Shown: positions 29,015-39,783 of the stretch, piece after piece
Layout: every line of letters begins with the position of its first letter
How positions within the stretch are numbered: the stretch's first letter is position 1
Source of the DNA: Bacteroidales bacterium
Lineage (GTDB): Bacteria > Bacteroidota > Bacteroidia > Bacteroidales > GCA-2711565
Direction of reading: 5' to 3'
DNA length: 64,000 nt
Assembly (NCBI GenBank): GCA_028280405.1
Contig: JANQLW010000039.1
Span: forward strand, 1-64,000
Notes under the pieces: model-generated
Told to the model about the DNA's origin: nothing
The model's database searches: none
The model's input: only the letters and a program-made list of their open reading frames with translations
Translations under genes and position numbers: made by a program

Positions 29015-30253
29015 ATGCTTTACTATTTATTTGAATATTTAGATAAAACATTTGATTTTCCGGGAGCAGGAGTGTTTCAGTATATTTCATTCCGCGCTGC
29101 AATGGCAATTATTACTTCTTTGACAATTTCTCTTTTATTCGGAAAAAGCTTAATTCGATTACTTGTAAAGCGTCAGGTTGGAGAATCAATTCGTGATCTG
29201 GGTTTAAAAGGACAGTCTGAAAAACAAGGAACTCCTACTATGGGAGGCCTCATTATTCTCGGAGCTGTATTAGTTCCAACACTCCTTTTTGCAAAACTGG
29301 ATAATATTTATGTTTTGTTGATGATTGGTTCTACCATTTGGTTAGGTGCTATCGGATTTGTTGATGATTACATTAAAGTATTTAAAAAGGATAAAAAGGG
29401 TTTAGCGGGTAGATTTAAAATATTAGGCCAGATTTTGCTTGGACTGGCTATTGGATCAATAATGTATTTCAATGACTCCATTGTCATTCGTGAGAAACTG
29501 GATCAGGAAGTTATTATTGAGCAAGGTATCGATCGTACCAATGCATCTGCTCATTTTAATCCGGAAGCTGAAAAGTCAACGAAAACTTCTATTCCTTTCG
29601 TTAAGAATAATGAATTTGACTATGCGGTTCTGATTTCCTGGCTGGGAAAAGGCCTGGAGAAATATGCATGGCTAGTATTTATTCCGCTGGTTGTACTGAT
29701 AATAATGGCAGTATCTAATGGTGCTAATTTAACAGATGGTATTGACGGCCTCGCTACCGGAACATCGGCAATTATTGGGGCTACATTAGGATTATTGGCC
29801 TGGGTTTCCGGTAATATCGTATTTGCCGATTATCTGAATATTATGTACATCCCCAATACCGGGGAATTAACAATATTTATCAGTGCCTTTGTAGGGGCAT
29901 GTATAGGCTTTTTATGGTATAACTCATATCCGGCACAGGTGTTTATGGGTGATACCGGAAGTTTAGCCATAGGTGGTATTATTGCGGTATTTGCAATAAT
30001 CATCAGAAAAGAATTACTCATCCCAATTCTTTGTGGAATCTTTTTAGCGGAAAATTTATCGGTAATACTTCAGGTTAGTTATTTCAAGTATACCAAAAAG
30101 AAAAGTGGTGTTGGAAAACGCATATTCAAAATGTCTCCACTACATCATCATTTTCAGGTATTAGGTTATCCGGAGCCAAAAATCGTAATGCGATTTCTAA
30201 TTGTGGGGATTATGCTGGCGGTTGCAACCATCATCACACTTAAACTGAGATAA
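29015..30253 (+). CDS. mraY: Phospho-MurNAc-pentapeptide transferase MraY
   Basis: [39 protein letters not shown]. Confidence 0.97.
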   Translation: MLYYLFEYLDKTFDFPGAGVFQYISFRAAMAIITSLTISLLFGKSLIRLLVKRQVGESIRDLGLKGQSEKQGTPTMGGLIILGAVLVPTLLFAKLDNIYVLLMIGSTIWLGAIGFVDDYIKVFKKDKKGLAGRFKILGQILLGLAIGSIMYFNDSIVIREKLDQEVIIEQGIDRTNASAHFNPEAEKSTKTSIPFVKNNEFDYAVLISWLGKGLEKYAWLVFIPLVVLIIMAVSNGANLTDGIDGLATGTSAIIGATLGLLAWVSGNIVFADYLNIMYIPNTGELTIFISAFVGACIGFLWYNSYPAQVFMGDTGSLAIGGIIAVFAIIIRKELLIPILCGIFLAENLSVILQVSYFKYTKKKSGVGKRIFKMSPLHHHFQVLGYPEPKIVMRFLIVGIMLAVATIITLKLR

Positions 30254-30257
30254 TGGG

Positions 30258-31601
30258 ATGAAGAAAACAAAAATAGCAATTCTGGGAGCTGGTGAAAGTG
30301 GAGTAGGTGCCGCTATCCTTGCTCAAAAAAAAGGATTTGAGGTTTTTGTTTCTGACAAAGGAAAAATAAGTGAAAAATATAAGAGCGTTCTTTCAAAGTT
30401 TGAAATTGAATTTGAAGAAGGGAAGCATTCTTTTAACAGAATTCTTAATGCTAAAGAGGTAGTTAAAAGTCCGGGTATTCCTGACAAAGTTGACTTAATT
30501 CAACAATTGAATAAAAAAGGGGTACCGGTTATTTCTGAAATAGAATTTGCCGGAAGGTATACGAATGCCTTGAAAATATGTGTGACCGGTAGCAATGGAA
30601 AAACGACTACATGCTTATGGATCTATCATATTCTAAAGTCAGCCGGATTAAATGTAGGCCTGGCCGGCAATATAGGTGATAGCTTTGCCCGTCAGGTTGC
30701 TGAAAAGGATTTTGATTATTACGTTTTAGAGATAAGTAGTTTTCAGTTGGATGGAATGTTTGATTTTAAAGCAGAAATAGCTGTTATTATGAACATTACT
30801 CCTGATCATCTGGATCGCTATGATTATGATTTCAGTAAATATGTTGATTCCAAGTTCCGGATTTTAAATAATCAGGGTTCAGAAGATGCATTTGTGTACT
30901 GCGCTGATGATACTGTTTTGGCTAAAGAAATAGAAAAAAGAATTATTCCTTCGAGAAAATTCCCTTTCACATTTGAGAATACGCTATCGGGAGATGGCGC
31001 TTTTGTAAAAGATAATAACATAAAAATTAATATTAAATCAAGCATTATTACGATGACATTAGAAGAATTAGCATTACAAGGTAGGCACAACGCTTACAAC
31101 TCAATGGCTTCAAGTATTACTTCACGCCTAATCGATATCAGAAAAGATACTATCAAGCAATGTCTTTCTGATTTTCAGAATATAGAACATCGCCTGGAAT
31201 TTGTTGCAAGCATTCATGGAATTGATTTTGTAAATGATTCGAAAGCAACCAATATCAATTCATGCTGGTATGCTTTGGAAAGTATGACAGCCGATGTTGT
31301 CTGGATAGCAGGTGGCGTTGATAAAGGAAATGATTATGACGAAATCAGATCATTAGTAAAAGAAAAAGTAAAAGCAATCGTTTGCTTAGGAGAAGATAAT
31401 TCAAAAATACATGATGCCTTTGCTGATGATGTAGAAATTATTGTTGATACCCGTTCAGCAAAAGAAGCCGTTACTTCAGCATTCAATATTGCAAACAAAG
31501 GAGAAGTTGTGCTTTTATCTCCGGCCTGTGCAAGTTTTGATTTGTTCGAAAATTACGAGGACAGAGGGAATCAATTTAAGGATGCAGTAAACAATTTATA
31601 A
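30258..31601 (+). CDS. murD: UDP-MurNAc-L-Ala-D-Glu ligase MurD
   Basis: CVTGSNGKTTT, NITPDHLDRY, NDSKATNINS, LLSPACASFD. Confidence 0.96.
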   Translation: MKKTKIAILGAGESGVGAAILAQKKGFEVFVSDKGKISEKYKSVLSKFEIEFEEGKHSFNRILNAKEVVKSPGIPDKVDLIQQLNKKGVPVISEIEFAGRYTNALKICVTGSNGKTTTCLWIYHILKSAGLNVGLAGNIGDSFARQVAEKDFDYYVLEISSFQLDGMFDFKAEIAVIMNITPDHLDRYDYDFSKYVDSKFRILNNQGSEDAFVYCADDTVLAKEIEKRIIPSRKFPFTFENTLSGDGAFVKDNNIKINIKSSIITMTLEELALQGRHNAYNSMASSITSRLIDIRKDTIKQCLSDFQNIEHRLEFVASIHGIDFVNDSKATNINSCWYALESMTADVVWIAGGVDKGNDYDEIRSLVKEKVKAIVCLGEDNSKIHDAFADDVEIIVDTRSAKEAVTSAFNIANKGEVVLLSPACASFDLFENYEDRGNQFKDAVNNL

Positions 31602-31608
31602 TAGATTT

Positions 31609-32793
31609 ATGTCTGCATTAACAAGAAGAATAAAAGGAGATAAGGTGATTTGGGCCGTAGTGATATTGCTATCTGTAGTGTCATTACTGGCTGTATATAG
31701 TTCGACAGGAACTTTGGCTTATAAGTATAAGTCGGGGAATACCGAATACTATATGATTAAACACTTTATGATCCTGATATTTGGTTTTGGATTAATGTGG
31801 GCTGCACATCTGGTTAAATATACCTATTATTCACGCATTTTCCAGATTGCATTATACATTGCTGTGCCCTTACTCGTACTAACTTTGTTTATTGGGTTAA
31901 ACCTGAATGAAGCCAAAAGGGTTCTGCCTTTGCCTTTTAATTTGTCTTTCCAAACTTCCGATTTAGCCAAGCTTACCTTAATCATGTACTTAGCGCGCTT
32001 ATTGTCGAAAAAACAAGAGGAAATAAAAAGCTTTAAGTCTGCTTTTGTTCCACTTCTATTACCTGTATTAATTGTTTGTGGATTGATATTGCCGGCTAAT
32101 TTTTCTACGGCTGCTCTTCTTTTCGTTACTTGCTTGGTTTTAATGTTTATAGGGAGAGTAAACATGACTTATATTCTGTCATTAATCGGAATAGGAATCG
32201 TAGCCCTGGGAATTTTTATATTGATCCTCTACAATATGCCTGGTGAAAAACAAGGCCGTTTGTGGACCTGGAAAAACAGAATCGAAAATTTTGTAAGCTC
32301 GGATCAGAATTCTGAAAGCAATTACCAGGTTGAACAATCAAAAATAGCTATAGCTTCTGGTGGAATTATAGGAAAAGGGCCCGGAAATAGTACACAAAGA
32401 AATTTTCTCCCTCACCCCTATAATGATTTTATTTTTGCAATCATTGCGGAAGAATATGGTTTGGTTGGAGCAAGTTTTGTAGTATTATTTTATCTGATAA
32501 TATTTTTTAGGGCAGTTACTATTGTAAGTAAAACACCAAAAAACTTTGGTGCTTTCCTCACTTTTGGGGTAAGCTTTAATTTAGTTTTTCAGGCATTGAT
32601 AAATATGGCTGTAGCAGTTAATCTATTACCTGTTACCGGTCAACCCTTACCTTTGGTTAGTATGGGTGGAACCTCTATTTGGTTCACCTCTCTTTCCATT
32701 GGAATTATATTAAGCGTAAGTAAAGAGATAAATAACCCGACAATTGTTAAACATCAGCTTTATGGAGAAACAGAACCGACGTATACTCATTAG
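31609..32793 (+). CDS. ftsW: SEDS glycosyltransferase FtsW
   Basis: Multi-TM, LPHPYNDFIFAIIAEEYG, GQPLPLVSMGGTS. Confidence 0.95.
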   Translation: MSALTRRIKGDKVIWAVVILLSVVSLLAVYSSTGTLAYKYKSGNTEYYMIKHFMILIFGFGLMWAAHLVKYTYYSRIFQIALYIAVPLLVLTLFIGLNLNEAKRVLPLPFNLSFQTSDLAKLTLIMYLARLLSKKQEEIKSFKSAFVPLLLPVLIVCGLILPANFSTAALLFVTCLVLMFIGRVNMTYILSLIGIGIVALGIFILILYNMPGEKQGRLWTWKNRIENFVSSDQNSESNYQVEQSKIAIASGGIIGKGPGNSTQRNFLPHPYNDFIFAIIAEEYGLVGASFVVLFYLIIFFRAVTIVSKTPKNFGAFLTFGVSFNLVFQALINMAVAVNLLPVTGQPLPLVSMGGTSIWFTSLSIGIILSVSKEINNPTIVKHQLYGETEPTYTH

Positions 32794-33862
32794 TGGAGGA
32801 GGAACCGGTGGTCATATCTTCCCGGCAATTGCAATTGCAAATGCAGTTAAAGAGCGCTTTATAAATGCTGAAATTAAATTTGTAGGTGCAAAAGGCCGTA
32901 TGGAAATGCAAAAGGTTCCGGATGCCGGATATTCCATTGAAGGATTATGGATAAGTGGTATTCAAAGGCGCTTGACAATAAAAAACTTATCTTTTCCTTT
33001 CAAATTAATCTCCAGTTTACATAAGGCCGGAAAAATTATAAGGAAGTTTAAACCGGATATCGTTATTGGTGTTGGGGGCTATGCAAGTGGTCCGACTTTG
33101 AAAATGGCTACCAGAAAAAAAATCCCAACCCTGATACAGGAACAGAATTCTTTTCCGGGAATTACAAACCGATTATTAGGAAGCCAGGTAAATACAATTT
33201 GCGTTGCCTACGAAGGACTGGAAAAATATTTCCCAAAGGAAAAAATTGTACTTACGGGAAATCCTGTAAGAAAAAACGTGATAGAAATTGAAGGGAAAAG
33301 AGAAAAAGCACAGGAGTTTTTTGCCTTAGAACCTGATGCAAAAACGATACTGATTGTTGGTGGAAGCCAGGGTGCTGTTTCTATAAATAAGAGTATAGCT
33401 GCCAATCTATTATTATTTGAAGAAAAAGGAATTCAATTAATCTGGCAAACGGGTAAATTTTATAAAGAAGAAGCTGAAGTGCTTGCCAGAGGGAAAGAGA
33501 ATATAAAGGTTCATGAGTTTATAAGAGAAATGGATTTGGCATATGCAGCAGCAGATTTAGTCATTTCCCGAGCAGGAGCAATTGCTATTTCTGAGCTTTC
33601 GGCAGTGCAAAAACCAGTGATCTTCATCCCATTGCCTTCGGCAGCTGAAGATCATCAGACTAAAAATGCTCAGGCATTAGTTAATAAGAATGCCGCATTG
33701 CTGGTAAAAGATACCGAAGCTTCTGAAAGATTGAAGGAAGTCATTCTTGACATTATAGAGAATGAAGAAAAATTAAAAGAGCTTGCTTCTAATATATTGA
33801 ATTTTGCTTCACCGGAAGCTACAACATTAATTGTTGACGAAATTGAAAAGTTAATTAGCTAA
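32762..33862 (+). CDS. murG: MurG glycosyltransferase
   Basis: ISGGGTGGHIFPAIAIA, GVGGYASGP, EQNSFPG, SRAGAIAISELSA. Confidence 0.96.
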   Translation: MEKQNRRILISGGGTGGHIFPAIAIANAVKERFINAEIKFVGAKGRMEMQKVPDAGYSIEGLWISGIQRRLTIKNLSFPFKLISSLHKAGKIIRKFKPDIVIGVGGYASGPTLKMATRKKIPTLIQEQNSFPGITNRLLGSQVNTICVAYEGLEKYFPKEKIVLTGNPVRKNVIEIEGKREKAQEFFALEPDAKTILIVGGSQGAVSINKSIAANLLLFEEKGIQLIWQTGKFYKEEAEVLARGKENIKVHEFIREMDLAYAAADLVISRAGAIAISELSAVQKPVIFIPLPSAAEDHQTKNAQALVNKNAALLVKDTEASERLKEVILDIIENEEKLKELASNILNFASPEATTLIVDEIEKLIS

Positions 33863-33863
33863 T

Positions 33864-35213
33864 ATGAATATTGAACAACTAAGGCATATTTACTTTCTGG
33901 GGATCGGAGGGATTGGTATGAGTGCTTTGGCACGTTATTTTAAAAGCCTGGGTGTTCATGTATCCGGATATGATAAAACCCCTACTCCTTTAACCAGTAA
34001 ATTGCAGGAAGAAGGCATACAAATTCATTTTGAAGATCAACCTGATTTTATTCCCAGTGAAACGGAATTAGTTATTTATACTCCTGCCATCCCTACAGAT
34101 TTAAATGAGTATAAATACATAGTTGAGAATGAATATCCTTTAATGAAAAGGTCTCAGGCATTGGGAAAAATCACAAAAGGGAAATTTACAATTGCAGTAG
34201 CCGGTACCCATGGTAAAACTACCATCTCTTCTATGATTGCTCATATCTTTAGAGTTGCCGGTGAGAAATCAACGGCTCTGATTGGAGGGATATTAAATCA
34301 ATATAATACTAATTTTCTGGGTTTTGATGAAAGTGATGTATTTATCGTAGAAGCAGATGAGTTCGATCGCTCATTCCTGACTTTAGATCCGGATATTGCA
34401 TTAATCAGTTCAATGGATGCCGATCATCTTGATATTTATGGTTCTGAAAATCATTTACTGGAATCTTTTGAAATGTTTGTAAAAAAGATAAGAGATGGAG
34501 GCCATCTTATTCTAAAATCTGGTTTGAATTTAAAGACAGAAAGTGTTTTTAAGCAGCAATACTCATTGAATGAAAAAGCAAATTTTTATTGTAGTGATCT
34601 TAAAGTGAATAATGGAAAGTATATTGTCTCTATAACTTATTTTAATGAAGTATTAGAGAATGTGTTAATATCTTATCCGGGAAAACATAATCTGGAAAAT
34701 GCTTTAGGAGCTTTTGCAGTTGCAAAAGTTTATGGAATTAGTGATGATAAAATAATCCAGGCTTTAAAGTCTTATCCGGGTGTTAAAAGAAGGTTTGAGG
34801 AAATTTATAAATCTGAGAAAATAACCTATATTGATGATTATGCTCATCATCCTGAGGAATTGAAAGCTTGTATTAATTCGGTAAAAGAATTATATCCGGA
34901 TAAAAAAATTAGTGGAATTTTCCAGCCTCATTTATATTCCAGAACCAGAGATTTTGCAGATGAATTTGCCAGGAGCCTTGAGTTGTTGGATGAAGTTATA
35001 GTTATGGATATTTATCCTGCCAGAGAACTTCCCATTGAAGGGATAAATGCTAAATTCCTTTTAGATAAGATAAATCATTTTAGAAAATTTCATATGTCGG
35101 ATGATGAAGTGCTTGACTATGTCAAAAGCTTTAAATCCGGTGTATTGCTGAGTTTGGGAGCCGGAGACATTGATAAACTTGTTCAACCAATAAAAGAGAT
35201 TTTAAAAGCTTAA
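33864..35213 (+). CDS. murC: UDP-MurNAc-L-Ala ligase MurC
   Basis: FLGIGGIGMSALARYF, AGTHGKTT, VEADEFDRSFL, YAHHPEE. Confidence 0.96.
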   Translation: MNIEQLRHIYFLGIGGIGMSALARYFKSLGVHVSGYDKTPTPLTSKLQEEGIQIHFEDQPDFIPSETELVIYTPAIPTDLNEYKYIVENEYPLMKRSQALGKITKGKFTIAVAGTHGKTTISSMIAHIFRVAGEKSTALIGGILNQYNTNFLGFDESDVFIVEADEFDRSFLTLDPDIALISSMDADHLDIYGSENHLLESFEMFVKKIRDGGHLILKSGLNLKTESVFKQQYSLNEKANFYCSDLKVNNGKYIVSITYFNEVLENVLISYPGKHNLENALGAFAVAKVYGISDDKIIQALKSYPGVKRRFEEIYKSEKITYIDDYAHHPEELKACINSVKELYPDKKISGIFQPHLYSRTRDFADEFARSLELLDEVIVMDIYPARELPIEGINAKFLLDKINHFRKFHMSDDEVLDYVKSFKSGVLLSLGAGDIDKLVQPIKEILKA

Positions 35214-35989
35214 TGAAACGAATATTGAAAATATTAATATGGTGTGTCATAGTTATAAGTATAGCTGTTGCAGTATACTATGTTTCAACTAAGCAAAAGC
35301 AAGTTTTAATATCTGATCTTTCAATAGAAATTACTTATACCGGGCCGGATGTATTCCTGAAAAAACAAGAAATACAGGATATAATAGAAAAACAGACAGG
35401 CGGTCTATTTGAGCAAACGGTATCATCAATAAATGTTAAACAAATAGAAGAAGCTTTATTAAGCAATGCATATGTGAATACTGTGAATGTGTTTGTGGAT
35501 ATGAAAGGTAAAATGCAGGTTCTTATAGTCCAACGTCAACCTATTGCCAGGATTTATTCGGGCAAAGATAGTTTCTACATTGATGGCTATGGTAAATGTA
35601 TGCCTTTAAGTGATCGTTATGTTTCCAGGGTAATGCTCATCAATGGTTTTATGCCAAGCTATACATACGAAAAATTAAGGGATGTAGATATTGTTAATAT
35701 TGAAGGGAAAAATGTATTAAAAGATATCTTTTATTTAGCTAATTTTATTAACCGGAATAAATTCCTGAAAGCACTTTCTGAGCAAGTCTATGTAAATAGT
35801 AATAAGGAATTTGAAATTGTTCCTAAAATTGGGAAGCAAATTATTTTAGTCGGAGATACCTCAAATTTGGAACAGAAATTCCAAAAGCTTGAGCTATTCT
35901 ATAAACATGGAATTAAACAAAGTGGCTGGGATAAATATAAATCGATAAATCTGAAATTTAATAATCAAATTGTCTGTACAAAAATTTAA
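35213..35989 (+). CDS. ftsQ: FtsQ-like division protein
   Basis: N-terminal TM, position between murC and ftsA, FtsQ-like IVQRQPIARI. Confidence 0.85.
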   Translation: MKRILKILIWCVIVISIAVAVYYVSTKQKQVLISDLSIEITYTGPDVFLKKQEIQDIIEKQTGGLFEQTVSSINVKQIEEALLSNAYVNTVNVFVDMKGKMQVLIVQRQPIARIYSGKDSFYIDGYGKCMPLSDRYVSRVMLINGFMPSYTYEKLRDVDIVNIEGKNVLKDIFYLANFINRNKFLKALSEQVYVNSNKEFEIVPKIGKQIILVGDTSNLEQKFQKLELFYKHGIKQSGWDKYKSINLKFNNQIVCTKI

Positions 35990-35993
35990 TCAT

Positions 35994-37289
35994 ATGGGAA
36001 CCTCAGAAATTATTGTTGGACTGGATATTGGAACTACTAAAATTGCTGCTATTGTAGGGCAAAAAAATGAGCACGGCAAAATTGAAATATTGGGCCATGG
36101 TAAAGCTGAATCAATAGGAGTGAAGCGAGGTGTAGTTTCCAATATTGAAAATACCGTACAATCAATTGTTACTGCTGTAAATGATGCCAGTGAAAAGTCG
36201 GGTGTCGACATAAAATATGTTAATGTTGGAATTGCCGGTCAGCATATAAAAAGCCTGCAGCATAGAGGAAATATTATCCGGGAAAACAGTGATGATGAAA
36301 TAACCCAGGAAGATATTGAGTTTCTGAATAATAGCATGTACAACTTAAGTATGAGCCCGGGAGAAGAAATTATTGACGTCATTCCTCAAGATTATATTAT
36401 TGATGACGAACAGGGGGTTAAAGAACCTATAGGCATGTTGGGCAATTCGCTTGAAGCAAACTTTCATATTATCATCGGGCAGACAGCAGCAGCAAAAAAT
36501 ATTTATAAATGTGTACGTAAAGCGGGATTGGAAGTAGTTGATTTAATCCTTGAACCCATTGCTTCCGCAGAATCAGTATTAAGTGAGGAAGAAAAAGAAG
36601 CAGGAGTTGTATTAGTTGATATTGGTGGTGGTACAACAGATATTGCCATATTCCAGGATGGTATCATTCGTCATACAGCAGTCATTCCATTTGGAGGAGA
36701 TATTATTACTGAGGATGTGAAAGAAGGATGTACAATTATTAAAAAGCATGCTGAAGAATTGAAGGTAAAATTTGGTTCTGCCCTGGCAAGCGAAAACAGA
36801 GATGAAGAAATTGTAGCTATTCCTGGCTTAAGAGGGCGGCCACCAAAAGAAATTTCATTAAAAAACCTTGCCAGTATTATTCAGGCAAGAATGGAAGAAA
36901 TTATAGAACACATTTATTATGAGATCAGAAATTCAGGTTTTGAGAAGAAGTTAATTGCGGGTATTGTTTTAACTGGCGGAGGTTCCCAAATGAAACATAT
37001 TGCACAATTAACCGAATTCATAACCGGAATGGATACCCGTATTGGATACCCGAATGAACACCTTTCCAATGATGTAAATAAAGAAATGGCAAGCCCGATG
37101 TTCTCCACAGGGATTGGATTGGTAATAGAAGGAATTAACCGGTTTAAAAGAGAAAAGGACAGGGAAATGTTTGAGAAAGGTGAAAAAAGGAAATCTAAAA
37201 TTAAAGGCAGAAAAGATAAAAAAGATCAGAAATCTACCAGTTTCCTGAAAAGTATACAGGACTGGTTCGAGAGAGATGCCATTGAGTAA
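35994..37289 (+). CDS. ftsA: Cell division protein FtsA
   Basis: VGLDIGTTKIAAIVG, VLVDIGGGTTDIAIF, IVLTGGGSQM. Confidence 0.96.
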   Translation: MGTSEIIVGLDIGTTKIAAIVGQKNEHGKIEILGHGKAESIGVKRGVVSNIENTVQSIVTAVNDASEKSGVDIKYVNVGIAGQHIKSLQHRGNIIRENSDDEITQEDIEFLNNSMYNLSMSPGEEIIDVIPQDYIIDDEQGVKEPIGMLGNSLEANFHIIIGQTAAAKNIYKCVRKAGLEVVDLILEPIASAESVLSEEEKEAGVVLVDIGGGTTDIAIFQDGIIRHTAVIPFGGDIITEDVKEGCTIIKKHAEELKVKFGSALASENRDEEIVAIPGLRGRPPKEISLKNLASIIQARMEEIIEHIYYEIRNSGFEKKLIAGIVLTGGGSQMKHIAQLTEFITGMDTRIGYPNEHLSNDVNKEMASPMFSTGIGLVIEGINRFKREKDREMFEKGEKRKSKIKGRKDKKDQKSTSFLKSIQDWFERDAIE

Positions 37290-37382
37290 CACCCATTTTT
37301 AATTAACAATTGATTTGTGGAAAAAAACAATAGTAAGGAGAAATAAACGGGCTTAAATAAATTAAATTTAGATAGACTAAAC

Positions 37383-38978
37383 ATGAGCGATATGATAACT
37401 TTTGATCTTCCTAAAAATCAATCATCTATTATTAAGGTTGTAGGTGTAGGCGGCGGCGGTAGCAATGCGGTAAGCCACATGTACAGTCAGGGAATCCGTG
37501 GGGTTGATTTTGTAATATGTAATACGGATGCCCAGGCAATGGAAATTAGTCCGATTCCAACCAAGATACAATTAGGTAAAAAAGGCCTTGGAGCAGGTTC
37601 GATCCCATCTGTTGGAAAGGAATCTGCACAAGAAAATATTGAGGATATCAGATCCATTCTTGAAAAGAATACCAAAATGCTGTTTATTACTGCCGGTATG
37701 GGTGGTGGTACCGGTACAGGCGCTGCACCTGTTATTGCAGAAGTAGCAAAAGAACTCGGTATTCTTACAGTTGGTATTGTTACCATTCCATTTTCGTTTG
37801 AAGGAAGAAAACGTAAAATGCAAGCTGAACAAGGGATTGATGAACTAAGAGCTCATGTTGATACTTTGTTGGTTGTGAGTAATGATAAGTTAAGAGAATT
37901 ACATGGCGACCTGAAACTGTCTCAGGCTTTCCATCAGGCTGACGATATACTGACGACTGCAGCAAAAGGTATTGCGGAAATCGTTACGGTAACCGGTTAC
38001 ATCAATGTGGATTTTGAAGATGTGAAAACTGTAATGAAAGACAGTGGAAAAGCTATTATGGGTTCTGCTGTTTCCAGTGGTGAAACAAGAGCTTTGGATG
38101 CTGTTAAGGAAGCTATGGCATCACCATTACTGGATGATAATGATATTGCCGGAGCTAGTAATATTCTGCTTTATATCAGTTCGGGAGTAGAAGAAATTTC
38201 TATGGATGAGGTTACTGAAATTACCGACTATATTCAGGATGAAGCCGGACAGAATGCTGAAATTATTTGGGGTAATGGTACTGACGAAGCATTAGAGGAT
38301 CAGATTGGAGTTACACTTATTGCTACAGGTTTCGATTCCAAAAAGAAAGTTGGAGAAATCGATCGTGAAAATCTGATTATTCATTCGTTAAATGAGGAAG
38401 TTCCTGAAAAACCTGTTGCTAAAAAAGAAACAGATAAGAAAACGGTGGAAGAAATAGAGCTTATCAGAGAAGAAAAACCTCAGAAAATTACTCAGGAACA
38501 AGAAGTAAAATCAGAAACAGATTCAAATAAAAAAAAGGAACAAAGAACCATCATCTTTGATTTAAATGGCCCGGGCCCGGATGAAAGTAAAGATGGCATT
38601 CAACGAATTTCAATGGACGATCCTGCTTTAATGAGTCAGCCTGCTGAACCAAAAGTTAAGAGTGATGCCCCGGAATTTACAGTTCCTCCTGTGCCAGATA
38701 CTACTCCTAATGTGGAGGAAGATGACAACTCAAAAAGGATAGAAAAGCATGCAAAAGCAAGAGTGCAAAAATTGAAAGATTTAAGCGTTAAACTAAAATC
38801 TCCGGTTGATCTGGAAAATATGGAAAAAGTTCCTGCTTATATGCGCCGAAAGGTTGAATTAAATGATACACCTGCCTCCAATGAATCCGGAGTTTCCAAG
38901 TTTACTTTATCTGACGATAAGAATGAAGGAACAACTTTAAGAGAGAATAATTCCTTCTTGCATGAAAATGTTGATTAA
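37383..38978 (+). CDS. ftsZ: Cell division protein FtsZ
   Basis: VVGVGGGGSNAVSHMY, AGMGGGTGTGAAPVIAEVAKE. Confidence 0.98.
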   Translation: MSDMITFDLPKNQSSIIKVVGVGGGGSNAVSHMYSQGIRGVDFVICNTDAQAMEISPIPTKIQLGKKGLGAGSIPSVGKESAQENIEDIRSILEKNTKMLFITAGMGGGTGTGAAPVIAEVAKELGILTVGIVTIPFSFEGRKRKMQAEQGIDELRAHVDTLLVVSNDKLRELHGDLKLSQAFHQADDILTTAAKGIAEIVTVTGYINVDFEDVKTVMKDSGKAIMGSAVSSGETRALDAVKEAMASPLLDDNDIAGASNILLYISSGVEEISMDEVTEITDYIQDEAGQNAEIIWGNGTDEALEDQIGVTLIATGFDSKKKVGEIDRENLIIHSLNEEVPEKPVAKKETDKKTVEEIELIREEKPQKITQEQEVKSETDSNKKKEQRTIIFDLNGPGPDESKDGIQRISMDDPALMSQPAEPKVKSDAPEFTVPPVPDTTPNVEEDDNSKRIEKHAKARVQKLKDLSVKLKSPVDLENMEKVPAYMRRKVELNDTPASNESGVSKFTLSDDKNEGTTLRENNSFLHENVD

Positions 38979-38993
38979 TAAAAAATCAAAGTC

Positions 38994-39446
38994 ATGAGTT
39001 TAGAAATAACGATAAACAATGATATAAAGGATGCTATGCGTAATAAGGATTCCAAAAAGTTGGAAGCTTTAAGAGCAATTAAGGCATCACTTCTATTAGC
39101 TAAAACAGGTAAGGATGTAAGTTCGGGTGAAATTCCTGCCGAGGTTGAAATTTCCTTATTGAAAAGATTGGTAAAACAACGTAAGGAAGCTGCTGCTATT
39201 TTTATTGAGAATGGAAAACAGGATATGGCTGATGAAGAGCTTTATCAATCCGGTATTATTGAAAAATACCTTCCTGAACAAATGGATGAGAAAGAGATTG
39301 AAAAGGTCGTTAGCGAAGCTATAAGTACTTTGGGAGCAAGTTCCATGAAAGATATGGGTAAGGTTATGGGAACCGTTACGAAGCAACTTGCCGGAAAAGC
39401 GGATAATAAATTGATTTCAGATATTGTTAAAAAGCAATTGAGTTAG
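38994..39446 (+). CDS. GatB/YqeY domain protein
   Basis: MSLEITINNDIKDAMRNKDSKKLEALRAIKASLLLAKT; YqeY-like C-terminal helical domain. Confidence 0.9.
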   Translation: MSLEITINNDIKDAMRNKDSKKLEALRAIKASLLLAKTGKDVSSGEIPAEVEISLLKRLVKQRKEAAAIFIENGKQDMADEELYQSGIIEKYLPEQMDEKEIEKVVSEAISTLGASSMKDMGKVMGTVTKQLAGKADNKLISDIVKKQLS

Positions 39447-39477
39447 TTGCTTGACGATAATTTAGTATAGGCCAGGA

Positions 39478-39511
39478 GGCTGCTTCAGTAATGAAGCAGC
39501 CTTAATTTTTT
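39478..39511 (+). terminator. Rho-independent terminator after the dcw/yqeY run
   Basis: GGCTGCTTCAgtaaTGAAGCAGCC followed by T-tract. Confidence 0.85.
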
Positions 39512-39660
39512 ACAAATTGTCGTTAAAAATTTGAGTAGTTATTCAGTTCAGGCAATCATTCTAGTAATTGGGGTAATGGGCAAGCTAAATTTTATAATAT
39601 ATGGTAAAAAAAAGGCCGTCTTTTATGTTAAGGCAGTATCCATAAAAAACTGTGTAAACA

Positions 39661-39770
39661 AAAAAAAGAGTGGCCTTTTCGGATCACTCTTTTCAAATTA
39701 CCTTTAAATATTATTCTTAGTTGCTTGCTAACATTAAGCGGGCGAAAGAAGTAACAGCTAAATCTTTTTC
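39661..39770 (-). pseudogene. Duplicated 3' end of tsf plus its terminator
   Basis: Minus strand encodes EKDLAVTSFARLMLASN* versus tsf DKDLTVTSFARLMLASN*, followed by the same style of GAGTGATCC...CACTC terminator. Confidence 0.9.
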
Positions 39771-39783
39771 TTCTATTCAAAGT

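Noticed and set aside
31827-32165. 112-aa minus ORF inside ftsW
   Set aside because: Shadow ORF antisense to ftsW; no independent support.
23661-38978. Unusual gene order or missing genes in the dcw cluster
   Set aside because: Order mraZ to ftsZ without ddl is normal for Bacteroidota; no anomalies seen.
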